This document shows positions 41,955 through 50,868 of a stretch of DNA of 64,000 nt, in pieces. A program made the position numbers and the translations under genes. The notes beneath the pieces are model-generated. The model ran no database searches and was not told where the DNA came from. It saw only the letters and a list, made by a program, of their open reading frames with translations. The stretch is from Comamonadaceae bacterium (GTDB lineage: Bacteria; Pseudomonadota; Gammaproteobacteria; Burkholderiales; Burkholderiaceae_C): the NCBI GenBank assembly GCA_947447975.1, contig CANFLU010000009.1, positions 19,263 to 83,262 of the forward strand, in the 5' to 3' direction. Within the stretch, counting starts at the first letter, position 1; every line of letters begins with the position of its first letter.

Positions 41955-42784
41955 TGGTGGCCCACGCCGTTCGCGCCATCGTTACCCGCCCGGGCCAAGA
42001 AGCCACTGCCTGGGTGGCGCAAATCGAGCAACGTGGTATCAGCGCTTTGGCCTTGCCGATGATTGACATCGTGGCCGTTACGGACCGGACGCCATTGGCA
42101 AAGGCTTGGAAGGACGTAGCGCAGTATGACGCTTTGATGTTTGTCAGCAGTAATGCAGTGAGTCATTTTTTTGCTACCCGGCCCACAGAGGTGCCTAGTC
42201 TGTGGGGGGAGGCGGCAAACAAAGCTCCGCGCGTTTGGGTGACAGGGCCAGGAAGCCGTGCAGCCTTGCTGGCGCAAGGGGTGCCGGCAAGGCATATTGA
42301 TATGCCTGCGCCAACCTCGCAAAGTCTGGACTCGGAAGCCTTGTGGTTGCAGGTGGAGCCGCAAATTCAGGCAGGTACGCGCATCCTGATCGTGCGGGGC
42401 GACAAGGCCAGCGAATCGGCCGATGCCATCGCAACTGCCAGTACCAACGGCCAGGGGCGCGACTGGCTGGCAGTGCAATTGCAAGCGCGTGGCGCGCAAG
42501 TGGACTATGTGGTCGCTTATGCCCGCAGGCCGCCGCAGTGGACTGCCGAGCAGCTCGCCATCGTGGAAAAGTCACTACAAGGCCATGACGTTTGGGTGTG
42601 GAGTAGCGCCGAGGCGCTGAGCAATTTGCTCGCAGCTTTTCCGGGCCAGACCTGGGCCGGGGCTAAGGCGGTGGCCACGCATGCCCGCATCGCACAAGCA
42701 GCGCGCTTGGCCGGTTTTGGCAAGGTGGCGCTGGCCAGGCCGGGCCTGGCCGCGCTATGCGCGTCGATAGAATCGCTCGCATGA
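41954..42784 (+). CDS. hemD: Uroporphyrinogen-III synthase
   Basis: HemD cyclises hydroxymethylbilane with inversion of ring D to uroporphyrinogen III. The 276-residue protein is poorly conserved in sequence, as usual for HemD, but shows ALMFVSSNAVSHFF, VTGPGSRAALLAQG and a late VWVWSSAEALSNLL segment typical of the two-domain fold. Its ATG shares a base with the hemC stop, and its own stop overlaps hemX by 4 bp, which fixes both ends. Confidence 0.93.
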   Translation: MVAHAVRAIVTRPGQEATAWVAQIEQRGISALALPMIDIVAVTDRTPLAKAWKDVAQYDALMFVSSNAVSHFFATRPTEVPSLWGEAANKAPRVWVTGPGSRAALLAQGVPARHIDMPAPTSQSLDSEALWLQVEPQIQAGTRILIVRGDKASESADAIATASTNGQGRDWLAVQLQARGAQVDYVVAYARRPPQWTAEQLAIVEKSLQGHDVWVWSSAEALSNLLAAFPGQTWAGAKAVATHARIAQAARLAGFGKVALARPGLAALCASIESLA

Positions 42785-43830
42785 ACCTTGCCGCCGATGA
42801 AGCAACTCCACCTGAGTCGCCAGCGCCTGCACTTGCGTCCACGCAGCCTAAGCAACAGACCGGCTGGTGGCTCTATCTCAGCGCCGTAGTGGCGGTCGTG
42901 GCCTTGGGGGCCTGCGTGCTCCTATGGCAAAAAGTACAAGCCATGCAGGAAAATTTGGCACGCCAAAGTGCCGATGCCTTAGGCCAAAGTACCGACGCCA
43001 AAACCAGTGCCCACCAAGCGCGCGATTTGGCCATGGAAACGGCCGCCAAGCTCGCCGTCACTGATGCCAAACTCACCGAAGTGGCGCTGCAGCGCGCGCA
43101 GGTGGAAGAGCTTATCCAAAGCCTCTCGCGCTCGCGCGACGAAAATCTGGTGGTCGATATTGAAGCGGCAGTGCGCCTGGCGCAACAGCAAGCGCAACTG
43201 ACCGGCAGTATTGAGCCCTTGGTGTCTGCGCTGAAGATGGCCGATGTACGCCTAGGGCGCGCCGCGCAGCCTCGGCTTGCCCCACTGCAACGCGCCATTG
43301 CCCGCGATGTCGCCCGCGTGCAAAACACGCCACTGTCGGATACACCGTCCTTGTTGCTGCAACTCGATGAATTGGTATTGCTGGCCGATGAGTTGCCGCT
43401 GGCCAATGCGGTGGGTCAAGCGCCGCCGCCGGACACCTTGGCGCGCAAACCCCAAGAAGCGGTCGGAGACTGGTGGTTGCGCGTGCTGGCGGTACTGCGC
43501 GAGGAGGCAAAAAGCCTGGTGCGCGTAAGCAAAATAAACGAGCCCGAGGCCGCGCTTTTATCGCCCGAACAATCATTTTTTGTACGCGAAAATTTCAAAC
43601 TACGGGTGCTCAATGCGCGCCTGGGTCTGATGGCCCGCCAGATCGCGCCCGCCCGCGCCGATGTGGGCACAGCCTATGAGAGCCTGACGCGCTACTTTGC
43701 GCCGCAGTCGCGTAAAACCCAAACCGCTGTGGCACTCTTGCAGCAAGTGCAGACCAAGATGCGCAACTTAGATGTGCCCCGGGTGGACGAAACCCTGGCG
43801 GCGCTCTCTACTGCGGCTGCGGGGCGCTAA
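42781..43830 (+). CDS. hemX: HemX, uroporphyrinogen-III C-methyltransferase-like membrane protein
   Basis: The 349-residue protein has a Pro-rich cytoplasmic start, one membrane segment (about 29-47: WWLYLSAVVAVVALGACVLL), a long coiled coil (about 50-115, rich in A, Q, K and E) and a helical periplasmic C-terminal domain. HemX proteins are often annotated as methyltransferases but lack a SAM-binding site here, so an enzymatic role is doubtful. The start at 42781 overlaps the hemD stop (ATGA). It precedes hemY by one base. Confidence 0.88.
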   Translation: MNLAADEATPPESPAPALASTQPKQQTGWWLYLSAVVAVVALGACVLLWQKVQAMQENLARQSADALGQSTDAKTSAHQARDLAMETAAKLAVTDAKLTEVALQRAQVEELIQSLSRSRDENLVVDIEAAVRLAQQQAQLTGSIEPLVSALKMADVRLGRAAQPRLAPLQRAIARDVARVQNTPLSDTPSLLLQLDELVLLADELPLANAVGQAPPPDTLARKPQEAVGDWWLRVLAVLREEAKSLVRVSKINEPEAALLSPEQSFFVRENFKLRVLNARLGLMARQIAPARADVGTAYESLTRYFAPQSRKTQTAVALLQQVQTKMRNLDVPRVDETLAALSTAAAGR

Positions 43831-43831
43831 G

Positions 43832-45067
43832 GTGGTACGCGCGGTGTTGTGGCTGCTGGCATTGTTCGGCATTGCCGTTGGCAGTGCCTTGTTTGCCGCT
43901 GGCAACCCCGGTACGGTAACCTTTTTTTGGCCGCCCTACCGGGTGGACTTGTCGCTCAACTTAGTGCTCTTGGGTTTGCTGGCGCTGTTTGTCGTTTTAC
44001 ACCTGGCGCTGGGTGCCTTGGATGCTTTTGCTGGCATTCCTGGTCAGGCGCGGCGCTGGCGTTTGCAGCAAAAAGAGCGTTTGGTGCAAAGCTCGCTCGT
44101 CGATGCCTTGGTGCATTTGGTGGCGGGCCGTTTCGTGCGTGCGCGCAAAGCGGCCGAGTATGCGCTGGCCATGCACACGCGCGCCGATGCGAAAGATGAA
44201 TTGCCGGGTCGCAGTCTGCGCATCCAGGCCATATTGCATTTGTTAGCGGCAGAGAGTGCGCATGCCGTGCAGGACCATAGCTTGCGCGATACACATTTCC
44301 ATCAGGCGACTGAGTTGTTGAATATCCCGGAAGTCAGTGGTACGCAAGAAGGTTTCTATATGCGCGCCGCGCGCTGGGCCTTGGACGACCACGATGCACC
44401 TGCTGCCGCCCAATGGCTAGAGCGTCTGCCCCAGGGTGCCGCCCGCCGCACCGTGGCGCTGCGATTGCGCTTTCGGGTCGCACGAATGCAAGGCGAAAAC
44501 GCGGTCGCTCTAGAAACAGTGCGCTTGCTCGTGAAGCACCGCGCGATCTCTTTGAGCAACGGTGCCAGCATCTCGCAGGCGCTGGCGCTGGAGCTTTTGC
44601 ACGCCGGGCAGGATACCGGTCAGATACTGACGACCTGGGACTTCCTGGACGAAGAAGAGCGCACCTTACCCGATGTTGCGCTAGGGATGGCTAAGCATTG
44701 GCTGGCGAAGGGCGGCGATGCCGAGCAATCGCGCCAATGGTTGCTGCCGGTCTGGGAGCGCATGGTCCAAGACACCAAGGCCTTAAGCCCCTTGCAGCGT
44801 ATGCGATTGGTACGTGTTTTGGAGACGGGCCTGTTGGCCCAGTACGAAGCCCCTGAGGTCAAGTGGGTGTCGCGCATCGAGGCAGCCCAGCGCGCCCAGG
44901 CGCGCGACCCACTATTGCAATACCTGTGTGCGGTGATGTGCGTGCGCCTAAGTTTGTGGGGCAAGGCCCAGCACCTGCTGCGCCAATGCATAGCCACCAG
45001 CCCTGATCCTCAAATCAAGGGGGATGCGCAGCGCATACTGGTTTCGCTGGAGCAGCAAAAAGGTTAA
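43832..45067 (+). CDS. hemY: HemY, TPR-containing inner membrane protein of the hem operon
   Basis: The 411-residue protein begins with two close membrane segments (about 3-22 and 39-59) and continues with helical tetratricopeptide-like repeats in the cytoplasm or periplasm. HemY of gammaproteobacteria and betaproteobacteria is a helper of heme synthesis and is not the protoporphyrinogen oxidase of the same name. The start is GTG at 43832, one base after the hemX stop; the longer frame merely overlaps hemX. A bidirectional terminator lies 50 bp downstream. Confidence 0.88.
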   Translation: MVRAVLWLLALFGIAVGSALFAAGNPGTVTFFWPPYRVDLSLNLVLLGLLALFVVLHLALGALDAFAGIPGQARRWRLQQKERLVQSSLVDALVHLVAGRFVRARKAAEYALAMHTRADAKDELPGRSLRIQAILHLLAAESAHAVQDHSLRDTHFHQATELLNIPEVSGTQEGFYMRAARWALDDHDAPAAAQWLERLPQGAARRTVALRLRFRVARMQGENAVALETVRLLVKHRAISLSNGASISQALALELLHAGQDTGQILTTWDFLDEEERTLPDVALGMAKHWLAKGGDAEQSRQWLLPVWERMVQDTKALSPLQRMRLVRVLETGLLAQYEAPEVKWVSRIEAAQRAQARDPLLQYLCAVMCVRLSLWGKAQHLLRQCIATSPDPQIKGDAQRILVSLEQQKG

Positions 45068-45117
45068 TCGCGCCCAAGCGCTAAGTTGGTCTGCGCGCAT
45101 TTTTGATGAACAAAAAT

Positions 45118-45142
45118 AAAGGGCACCGAAGTGCCCTTTATT
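45118..45142. terminator. Bidirectional intrinsic terminator, hemY / rne
   Basis: Stem AAAGGGCAC/GTGCCCTTT with a CGAA loop lies between the convergent hemY and rne genes, flanked by an A-rich left side and a T-containing right side. Confidence 0.85.
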
Positions 45143-45173
45143 CCTTGCGGCGGAGCAAGCTGCCGGCCGAACC

Positions 45174-48100
45174 CTAGGCGATAGGCAATTGCATCTGACC
45201 TAAGTCGCGCTTGGTCTCTACCAAAACCAGCGGCGCATCGTCCAGCACCACGGCGGCAGGACGCTCACGCGGCACATGCACCGGTACGGGTTCTGCTGCA
45301 ATCGCTGCCTGTACTGCGGCGATTTTTTGCGGATCCGAGTTCACCCATTGCAGCCCCGAACTTTGCGCCACGGTCACCAGGTTTTCAACCGGCAACACAA
45401 AGGCGCTCACTGCAGGCATGGCCGGCGCTGCGGGCGCAACGGAAGCCGCAGTCGCCGCTGCCGCGCTGATTACTGGCGCTGCGGCCGGTGGCGTTGCCTG
45501 GCTGTGCGTTACGGCTTGAGGAGCCGCCTCTGGCTGTGCGCTAGCCTGTGGGGTTGCGCCAGCTTGCGCTGTCGTGTGCGTGGGCGCATCGGCATGCGCT
45601 GCCGCCGGGGTTGGTGTAGCGCTGGGCGCTGCCGGCGCTTGGGTGAAATACGAACGCACCGGCGCCTCGCCGTCCTCGCTTGCGCGCTCGGGCTGGCGCA
45701 TTTCGAAGTTGCTTGGGGCTTGCTCTTCCTGGTTCGGTGCGGCTGCATCGCGGCCACCACGCGGGCCACGCTCGCGGCCATAGCGGTCACGTGAACGGCG
45801 GCCATCGTTGTCGCGGTTGTCCGCGCCCTCGCGCGCACCGCCTTCACCAGTGGCCGGTGCATTGGCGTCGTCTTGGCTTTGGGCCGCAGGAATCGGGTTC
45901 CCGGCTTCGTCCAAACGCGGGCCACGGTCATTGCGACGGCCCCGTCCACCGCGGCTACGTCCACCTTCACGGCCCTCGCGGCCTTCACGTGGTCCGTTGT
46001 CGTTGCCGTTGGCATCGTTTTGCGCAGTCGGCTCGCCACTTCGATCAGCCTGGCGTTCGGTATTTTCAGCGCGTTCGGTACGCTCGCCGCGTTCACCGCG
46101 ATCGCTGTTGCGTCCGCCGCGCCCACCGCGTGCGGGGCGCGGACTCTCGGCGCCGTTGGCGTCTACACCTACGCCCTGGGCGTTGTCGCCAGCGGCCATC
46201 GGTTTTCCTTCGGCATCAAAACGCTCGCGTTGGCTGCTGCGTTCCCCACCGCGTCCACCGCGTCCACCACGGCTATTGCGTCCTTCACCGCGACCTTCGC
46301 CACGGCCATCAGCGCGGCCCTCACCACGGCCTTCGCCGCGTGCGCCACGTCCCTGGCCATCGCGACTGCCCTCGCGCGGCGGGCGAGCATCACGGCGCTC
46401 GTCGGCTTTGGGTGCGGCCGGCTTGCTATCCGTAGGCGCTGCCGGTGCGGCAGAGAAAAGGCTTTTGACCCAGGAGAAAAATCCTTGCTGCGCTGGGGGT
46501 GTAGCAGGTGCTGGCGCAGCTGTGGTGGTCCGCGCCGTGGCTACGGCTTTAGGCGGTGCTTCGGGGCGCGGAGCAGCTTGGGGCGCGGGAGCATCAGGCA
46601 AGACGCCTTTGATGACCGGCGTTTGCTTATTGGTCGGCTCTTGCGAGCGGCGCGTAACCGAGGTGGGGTCCTCGATGGTGTCGGCCATTTTGTAGCTCGC
46701 TTCGATATGGTCCAAGCGGGGGTCATCGTGCTTCAAGCGCTCGAGCTTGTAGTTCGGCGTTTCCAGCGTTTTGTTGGGGACCATCAGCACGTTGATGCGC
46801 TGCTTGAGCTCGATCTTGGCGATCTCCGTGCGCTTTTCATTAAGCAGGAAAGAGGCCACTTCCACTGGCACTTGGCACAGCACGGAAGCGGTATTGTCCT
46901 TGAGTGACTCTTCCTGGATGATGCGCAAAATTTGCAGCGCGCTGGACTCGGTATCGCGGATATGACCGGAGCCGCCGCAACGCGGGCAGGGGATGGACGC
47001 GCCTTCCGACAAGGCCGGGCGCAAGCGCTGGCGGCTCATTTCCATCAGGCCGAATTTGCTGATGGTGCCAAACTGCACGCGGGCACGGTCTTGGCGCAGT
47101 GCATCGCGCAAGCGGCTTTCTACCTCGCGGCGGTTGCGGCTTTCTTCCATGTCGATAAAGTCGATCACGATCAGGCCGCCCAAGTCGCGTAAGCGCATTT
47201 GGCGCGCTACTTCATCCGCGGCTTCCAAGTTGGTGCGGGTGGCGGTTTCTTCGATGTCGCCGCCTTTGATCGCGCGGGCCGAGTTCACGTCCACCGACAC
47301 CAAAGCCTCGGTGTGGTCGATCACGATGGCGCCGCCGCTGGGCAGTTGCACCGTGCGGGCATAGGCCGATTCGATCTGGTGCTCGATCTGGAAGCGGCTG
47401 AACAGCGGCGCGTCGTCGCGGTAGCGCTTGACGCGCGCGGCATGCTCGGGCATGACGTGGGCCATGAACTGCTGGGCTTGCTCGTACACGTCATCTGTGT
47501 CAATCAGGATATCGCCGATGTCGTGGTTGAAGTAATCGCGGATGGCGCGGATGACCAGGCTCGATTCTTGGTAAATCAGGAACGCGCCTTTGCCACTTTT
47601 GGCCGCGCCGTCGATGGCGTTCCATAGTTTGAGCAGGTAGTTCAAGTCCCACTGCAGTTCAGGCGCGCTGCGACCGATGCCGGCCGTGCGGGCGATGATG
47701 CTCATGCCGTTGGGGTACTCGAGTTGGTCCAGCGCCTCTTTCAGGTCCGAGCGATCCTCGCCCTCGATGCGACGGCTCACGCCGCCGCCGCGCGGGTTGT
47801 TGGGCATCAGCACCACATAGCGACCGGCCAGGGAGACATAGGTCGTGAGAGCTGCGCCTTTGTTGCCACGCTCTTCTTTTTCTACTTGAACGAGTAGCTC
47901 CTGGCCTTCACGGATCACGTCTTGGATGCGTGCCTGGCTGACCGATACGCCCTCTTTGAAGTATTGGCGCGAGATTTCTTTAAAGGGCAAAAAGCCGTGG
48001 CGGTCTTCGCCGTAGTCCACAAAACACGCTTCCAACGAGGGCTCGACCCGGGTGACGACGGCCTTGTAAATATTGCCCTTGCGCTGTTCGCGCCCTTCGA

Positions 48101-48191
48101 TCTCGATTTCGTAGTCGAGTAGTTTTTGTCCATCCACAATCGCCAGGCGGCGTTCTTCTGCCTGGGTTGCGTTAATTAGCATCCGTTTCAT
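45174..48191 (-). CDS. rne: Ribonuclease E
   Basis: RNase E starts most mRNA decay and processes rRNA and tRNA. The 1005-residue protein has the S1 RNA-binding domain (about 36-120), the 5'-sensor region, the DNase I-like catalytic core with SVDVNSARAIKGGD and VIDFIDM (metal aspartates), and the zinc-link CPRCGGSG that joins dimers. From about residue 550 the protein is a long disordered scaffold, first with acidic and Pro-rich parts, then a block of RGEGR/GGRGG repeats, then an Ala/Pro-rich part and a short conserved end. Such tails bind RNA, enolase, helicase or the membrane. A 466-bp leader precedes it, as expected for an autoregulated rne. Confidence 0.95.
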   Translation of the reverse strand: MKRMLINATQAEERRLAIVDGQKLLDYEIEIEGREQRKGNIYKAVVTRVEPSLEACFVDYGEDRHGFLPFKEISRQYFKEGVSVSQARIQDVIREGQELLVQVEKEERGNKGAALTTYVSLAGRYVVLMPNNPRGGGVSRRIEGEDRSDLKEALDQLEYPNGMSIIARTAGIGRSAPELQWDLNYLLKLWNAIDGAAKSGKGAFLIYQESSLVIRAIRDYFNHDIGDILIDTDDVYEQAQQFMAHVMPEHAARVKRYRDDAPLFSRFQIEHQIESAYARTVQLPSGGAIVIDHTEALVSVDVNSARAIKGGDIEETATRTNLEAADEVARQMRLRDLGGLIVIDFIDMEESRNRREVESRLRDALRQDRARVQFGTISKFGLMEMSRQRLRPALSEGASIPCPRCGGSGHIRDTESSALQILRIIQEESLKDNTASVLCQVPVEVASFLLNEKRTEIAKIELKQRINVLMVPNKTLETPNYKLERLKHDDPRLDHIEASYKMADTIEDPTSVTRRSQEPTNKQTPVIKGVLPDAPAPQAAPRPEAPPKAVATARTTTAAPAPATPPAQQGFFSWVKSLFSAAPAAPTDSKPAAPKADERRDARPPREGSRDGQGRGARGEGRGEGRADGRGEGRGEGRNSRGGRGGRGGERSSQRERFDAEGKPMAAGDNAQGVGVDANGAESPRPARGGRGGRNSDRGERGERTERAENTERQADRSGEPTAQNDANGNDNGPREGREGREGGRSRGGRGRRNDRGPRLDEAGNPIPAAQSQDDANAPATGEGGAREGADNRDNDGRRSRDRYGRERGPRGGRDAAAPNQEEQAPSNFEMRQPERASEDGEAPVRSYFTQAPAAPSATPTPAAAHADAPTHTTAQAGATPQASAQPEAAPQAVTHSQATPPAAAPVISAAAATAASVAPAAPAMPAVSAFVLPVENLVTVAQSSGLQWVNSDPQKIAAVQAAIAAEPVPVHVPRERPAAVVLDDAPLVLVETKRDLGQMQLPIA

Positions 48192-48657
48192 GCTGTGGTC
48201 CTTTAATAGTTATCACCTGCCCACGTGGGGCCAACGATGCCTGGACTAACGGATTGAACTGTGGAGGAATTGCCGGAGAACTTCGACTACACAAGGCGTC
48301 GAAGCGTAGGCGCAGGGATGGTGACGAGGGGATGCGCTTGGCACCTTGCCAAGGTTTCAAACAGCCGACGCGCGCCCAAGAACGGAACGCTAACGCTCCG
48401 CAGGCACAGGTTTATCAGTTGCATCAACACAAACATCTCGTTGCATTCCGCCCCCAGAAAAATGGATCTGGGGGTTTGGGGTATTCCGATTCAGTGGTTC
48501 AATTCGTCGGCTTGACCCCGTTGCGTGCCGGCCACCACACGCAGCTGAGCTGTGGTTTGCGGGCTATGCAGCAAGGCGGCATCGACCTTCTAGCGGGGCT
48601 GCCTGCGGGGGTGTGGACTAAACTCCAACCAAATCAACCACTTATAGCAAGTCGCTA
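48192..48657 (-). promoter_or_regulatory. Long rne leader and divergent rne/rluC promoter region
   Basis: These 466 bases hold no credible gene. On the minus strand they contain several possible stems: one with 8-bp arms CCCCCAGA/TCTGGGGG (48451-48474), one around GGAGCG/CGTTCC (about 48390) and an ACCTTGGCAAGGT near-palindrome (about 48340). In E. coli the rne leader lets RNase E limit its own mRNA; a similar role here is an inference from position and structure. The rluC promoter must lie at the right end, but I see no clear -35/-10 pair. Confidence 0.5.
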
Positions 48658-49773
48658 GTGAAACACATTATAGGGGTCAAACCCGAAGCGCCCGATGGGC
48701 CCTCAGCGATCCCTGTCGCGCCCGCCGCGCAATGGCTGACAGTCAGCGATGACGAGGCCGATCAGCGCCTGGACAATTACCTCATGCGCCAGCTCAAAGG
48801 CGTGCCCAAGACGCATATTTACCGCATCATCCGCAGCGGCGAGGTGCGGGTGAACAAGGGTCGCGCCAGCGCCGAAACGCGTATCCAGACCGGCGACGTG
48901 GTGCGGTTGCCACCGGTACGCATGTCCGAACGGGCCCAAGACAAAGCCGCCGCGATGGCCGCCCTGTCGGCCCAAGCGGCGCCCAGCCGCAGTTTTGTGG
49001 TTCTGTACGAAGATGAATCCTTGTTGGCGCTGGACAAACCGGCAGGGGTAGCGGTGCATGGCGGCTCAGGGGTGAGCTTTGGCGTTATCGAGCAGCTGCG
49101 TATGGCCAGGCCGCAAGCGCGTTTTTTGGAATTGGTGCACCGCCTGGACCGGGAAACCAGCGGCATTTTGCTGGTCGCCAAAAAGCGCAGTGCCCTCAAA
49201 AACTTGCAAGAACAGTTTCGCCAGCGCCAAACGGGCAAGACCTACCTTGCCCTGGTACGAGGTGATTGGCCTGCCCATAAAAAGGTGTTGGACAAGCCAC
49301 TGCACAAATACCTGCTCGATAGCGCCGGCGCTGCGGGCGAAGGCGAGCGGCGCGTTAAGGTGGTTGCGCGCGACGATCCGGACGGTATGCCCTCTGTCAC
49401 CTTGGTCAAGGTGCTGGCGCGCAGCGCGCCGGGCGCAGCCGAGCCTATGAGCTTATTGGCGGTGACCATCAAGACCGGACGCACCCACCAGATCCGGGTG
49501 CATCTGGCCTCCGAAGGGATGCCGATTGCGGGCGACGACAAATACGGAAATTTTGACGACAACAAGGCCTGGGCCCGCGCCGAGCTACCTTTGAAGCGCA
49601 TGTTTTTGCATGCCTGGCGCCTGCAAATCGCCCATCCGGCAAACGGCCAGGCTATGGCATTGCAGGCACCTCTGGCGGCTCAATTGCTGCCTTTTTTGCA
49701 AGCGCAACTGCCATCTGCGCTTGCTACCATGGACACCTTTGCCACAGCTGCCTTGCAGCCCGACACCCTATGA
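48658..49773 (+). CDS. rluC: 23S rRNA pseudouridine synthase RluC-type
   Basis: RluC makes three pseudouridines in 23S rRNA. The 371 residues carry an N-terminal S4 RNA-binding domain (about 34-85: RLDNYLMRQLKGVPKTHIYR) and the RluA-type catalytic domain with D164 in HRLDRETSG, plus TGRTHQIRVHL. The start is a GTG at 48658. A C-terminal tail of about 20 residues past the usual end is poorly conserved. The stop overlaps the phosphatase start (ATGA, 49770-49773). It diverges from rne. Confidence 0.94.
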   Translation: MKHIIGVKPEAPDGPSAIPVAPAAQWLTVSDDEADQRLDNYLMRQLKGVPKTHIYRIIRSGEVRVNKGRASAETRIQTGDVVRLPPVRMSERAQDKAAAMAALSAQAAPSRSFVVLYEDESLLALDKPAGVAVHGGSGVSFGVIEQLRMARPQARFLELVHRLDRETSGILLVAKKRSALKNLQEQFRQRQTGKTYLALVRGDWPAHKKVLDKPLHKYLLDSAGAAGEGERRVKVVARDDPDGMPSVTLVKVLARSAPGAAEPMSLLAVTIKTGRTHQIRVHLASEGMPIAGDDKYGNFDDNKAWARAELPLKRMFLHAWRLQIAHPANGQAMALQAPLAAQLLPFLQAQLPSALATMDTFATAALQPDTL

Positions 49774-50438
49774 ATTCCCCTTCCAAGCGTCGTTTTGACC
49801 TGATCGCTTTTGATTGGGACGGCACCCTTTTTGATTCAACCGCCATCATCGTGCGTGCTATCCAGGGCGCGGTGCGCGATGTGGGTGGCACCGTACCCAG
49901 TGACCGGGAAGCGTCTTATGTCATCGGTTTGGGCCTGGGCCAGGCTTTGGCGCATGCGGCGCCCGATGTCCCCAAGGAAAAATACCCACTTTTGGGTGAA
50001 CGTTATAAACACCATTACAGTCGGGAGCAAGATCAGATTACGTTGTTCCCCGGCGTACTGGAGATGTTGGCCGCATTGAAAGCGCGCCAGCATTTTTTAA
50101 CCGTGGCCACCGGGAAAAGCCGCTGGGGGCTGGACCAAGCCTTGGCGCATGTGGAACTCAAAGACCTGTTCGATGCCAGCCGTACCGCCGACGAGACGGC
50201 AGGCAAGCCGCATCCGCGCATGCTCCATGAACTGATGGCCGAAATGGGCGTGTCGCCGGAGCGCACCTTGATGGTGGGTGATACCACCCACGACTTGCAA
50301 CTGGCGGCCAATGCCGGTTGCGCCAGCGTGGGGGTGAACTACGGCGCACATGATGCAAGCGCCTTGGCGGCCCACAAGCCTTTGTATATTGCTGATTCAG
50401 CGCCTGCCTTGCATCGCTGGATGCTGGAAAACGCCTGA
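49770..50438 (+). CDS. HAD-superfamily phosphatase, Gph-like
   Basis: The 222-residue protein is a HAD hydrolase with the nucleophile motif D15-W-D17-G-T, the motif II threonine in VATGKS, the K in AGKPHP and the motif IV MVGDTTHDLQ. The alpha-helical cap after motif I fits the phosphoglycolate phosphatase-like group. It probably removes phosphate from a small sugar phosphate or nucleotide, but the substrate is not determined. It overlaps rluC by 4 bp. Confidence 0.9.
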   Translation: MNSPSKRRFDLIAFDWDGTLFDSTAIIVRAIQGAVRDVGGTVPSDREASYVIGLGLGQALAHAAPDVPKEKYPLLGERYKHHYSREQDQITLFPGVLEMLAALKARQHFLTVATGKSRWGLDQALAHVELKDLFDASRTADETAGKPHPRMLHELMAEMGVSPERTLMVGDTTHDLQLAANAGCASVGVNYGAHDASALAAHKPLYIADSAPALHRWMLENA

Positions 50439-50498
50439 CGCCAAGGGGCCTGTGCTAATTATGGATGTGCGCCGCTTACACCCTGTGGTGCCAAGACT

Positions 50499-50867
50499 GT
50501 GGACAGCAGCCTGATCCCGCTTTGCCGTTCTGCCGATTTGCAAGACGGCGGTTTGGCAGTGCCTTTTGACGTGGTGTACCAAGGCCAAAGCTGTTGGGCT
50601 TTTGCGATTCGATACAGAGGCCAAGTACACGCCTACCTCAACCGCTGTAGCCATGTCGCTATGGAAATGGATTTTCAGCCTAACCGCTTTTTTGATAGCT
50701 CCGGCAAGTGGCTCATTTGCGCAACCCACGGGGCGCTTTACGCGCCCGATACGGGGCGTTGTATGAACGGTCCCTGCCGCGGCGCCCTGGTCAAAATTGC
50801 CCTTTCCGAGCAGGACGGCGTGGTGGGCTGGCATACTGGTGCGCAATTACTACCGCAGAATTTCTAA
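50499..50867 (+). CDS. Rieske [2Fe-2S] ferredoxin-like protein
   Basis: This small soluble protein of 122 residues has a Rieske domain with both cluster motifs: C50-x-H52 (NRCSHV) and C74-x2-H77 (CATHGA). It lacks a signal peptide or membrane anchor, so it may be a cytoplasmic electron carrier or a small Rieske subunit. The start is a GTG at 50499. It follows the phosphatase by about 60 bp and the sppA ATG comes one base after its stop, which suggests co-transcription, though no shared pathway is evident. Confidence 0.88.
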   Translation: MDSSLIPLCRSADLQDGGLAVPFDVVYQGQSCWAFAIRYRGQVHAYLNRCSHVAMEMDFQPNRFFDSSGKWLICATHGALYAPDTGRCMNGPCRGALVKIALSEQDGVVGWHTGAQLLPQNF

Positions 50868-50868
50868 T

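Noticed and set aside
45873..46907. A 344-residue frame opposite rne
   Set aside because: It arises from the repetitive GC-rich tail of RNase E on the other strand; its product is an unnatural Ala/Thr/Arg repeat.
48254..48658. A 134-residue plus-strand frame in the rne/rluC gap
   Set aside because: Its composition is not protein-like, it has no ribosome-binding site, and it covers the expected rne leader with several RNA stems. It ends just where rluC starts, which could be chance.
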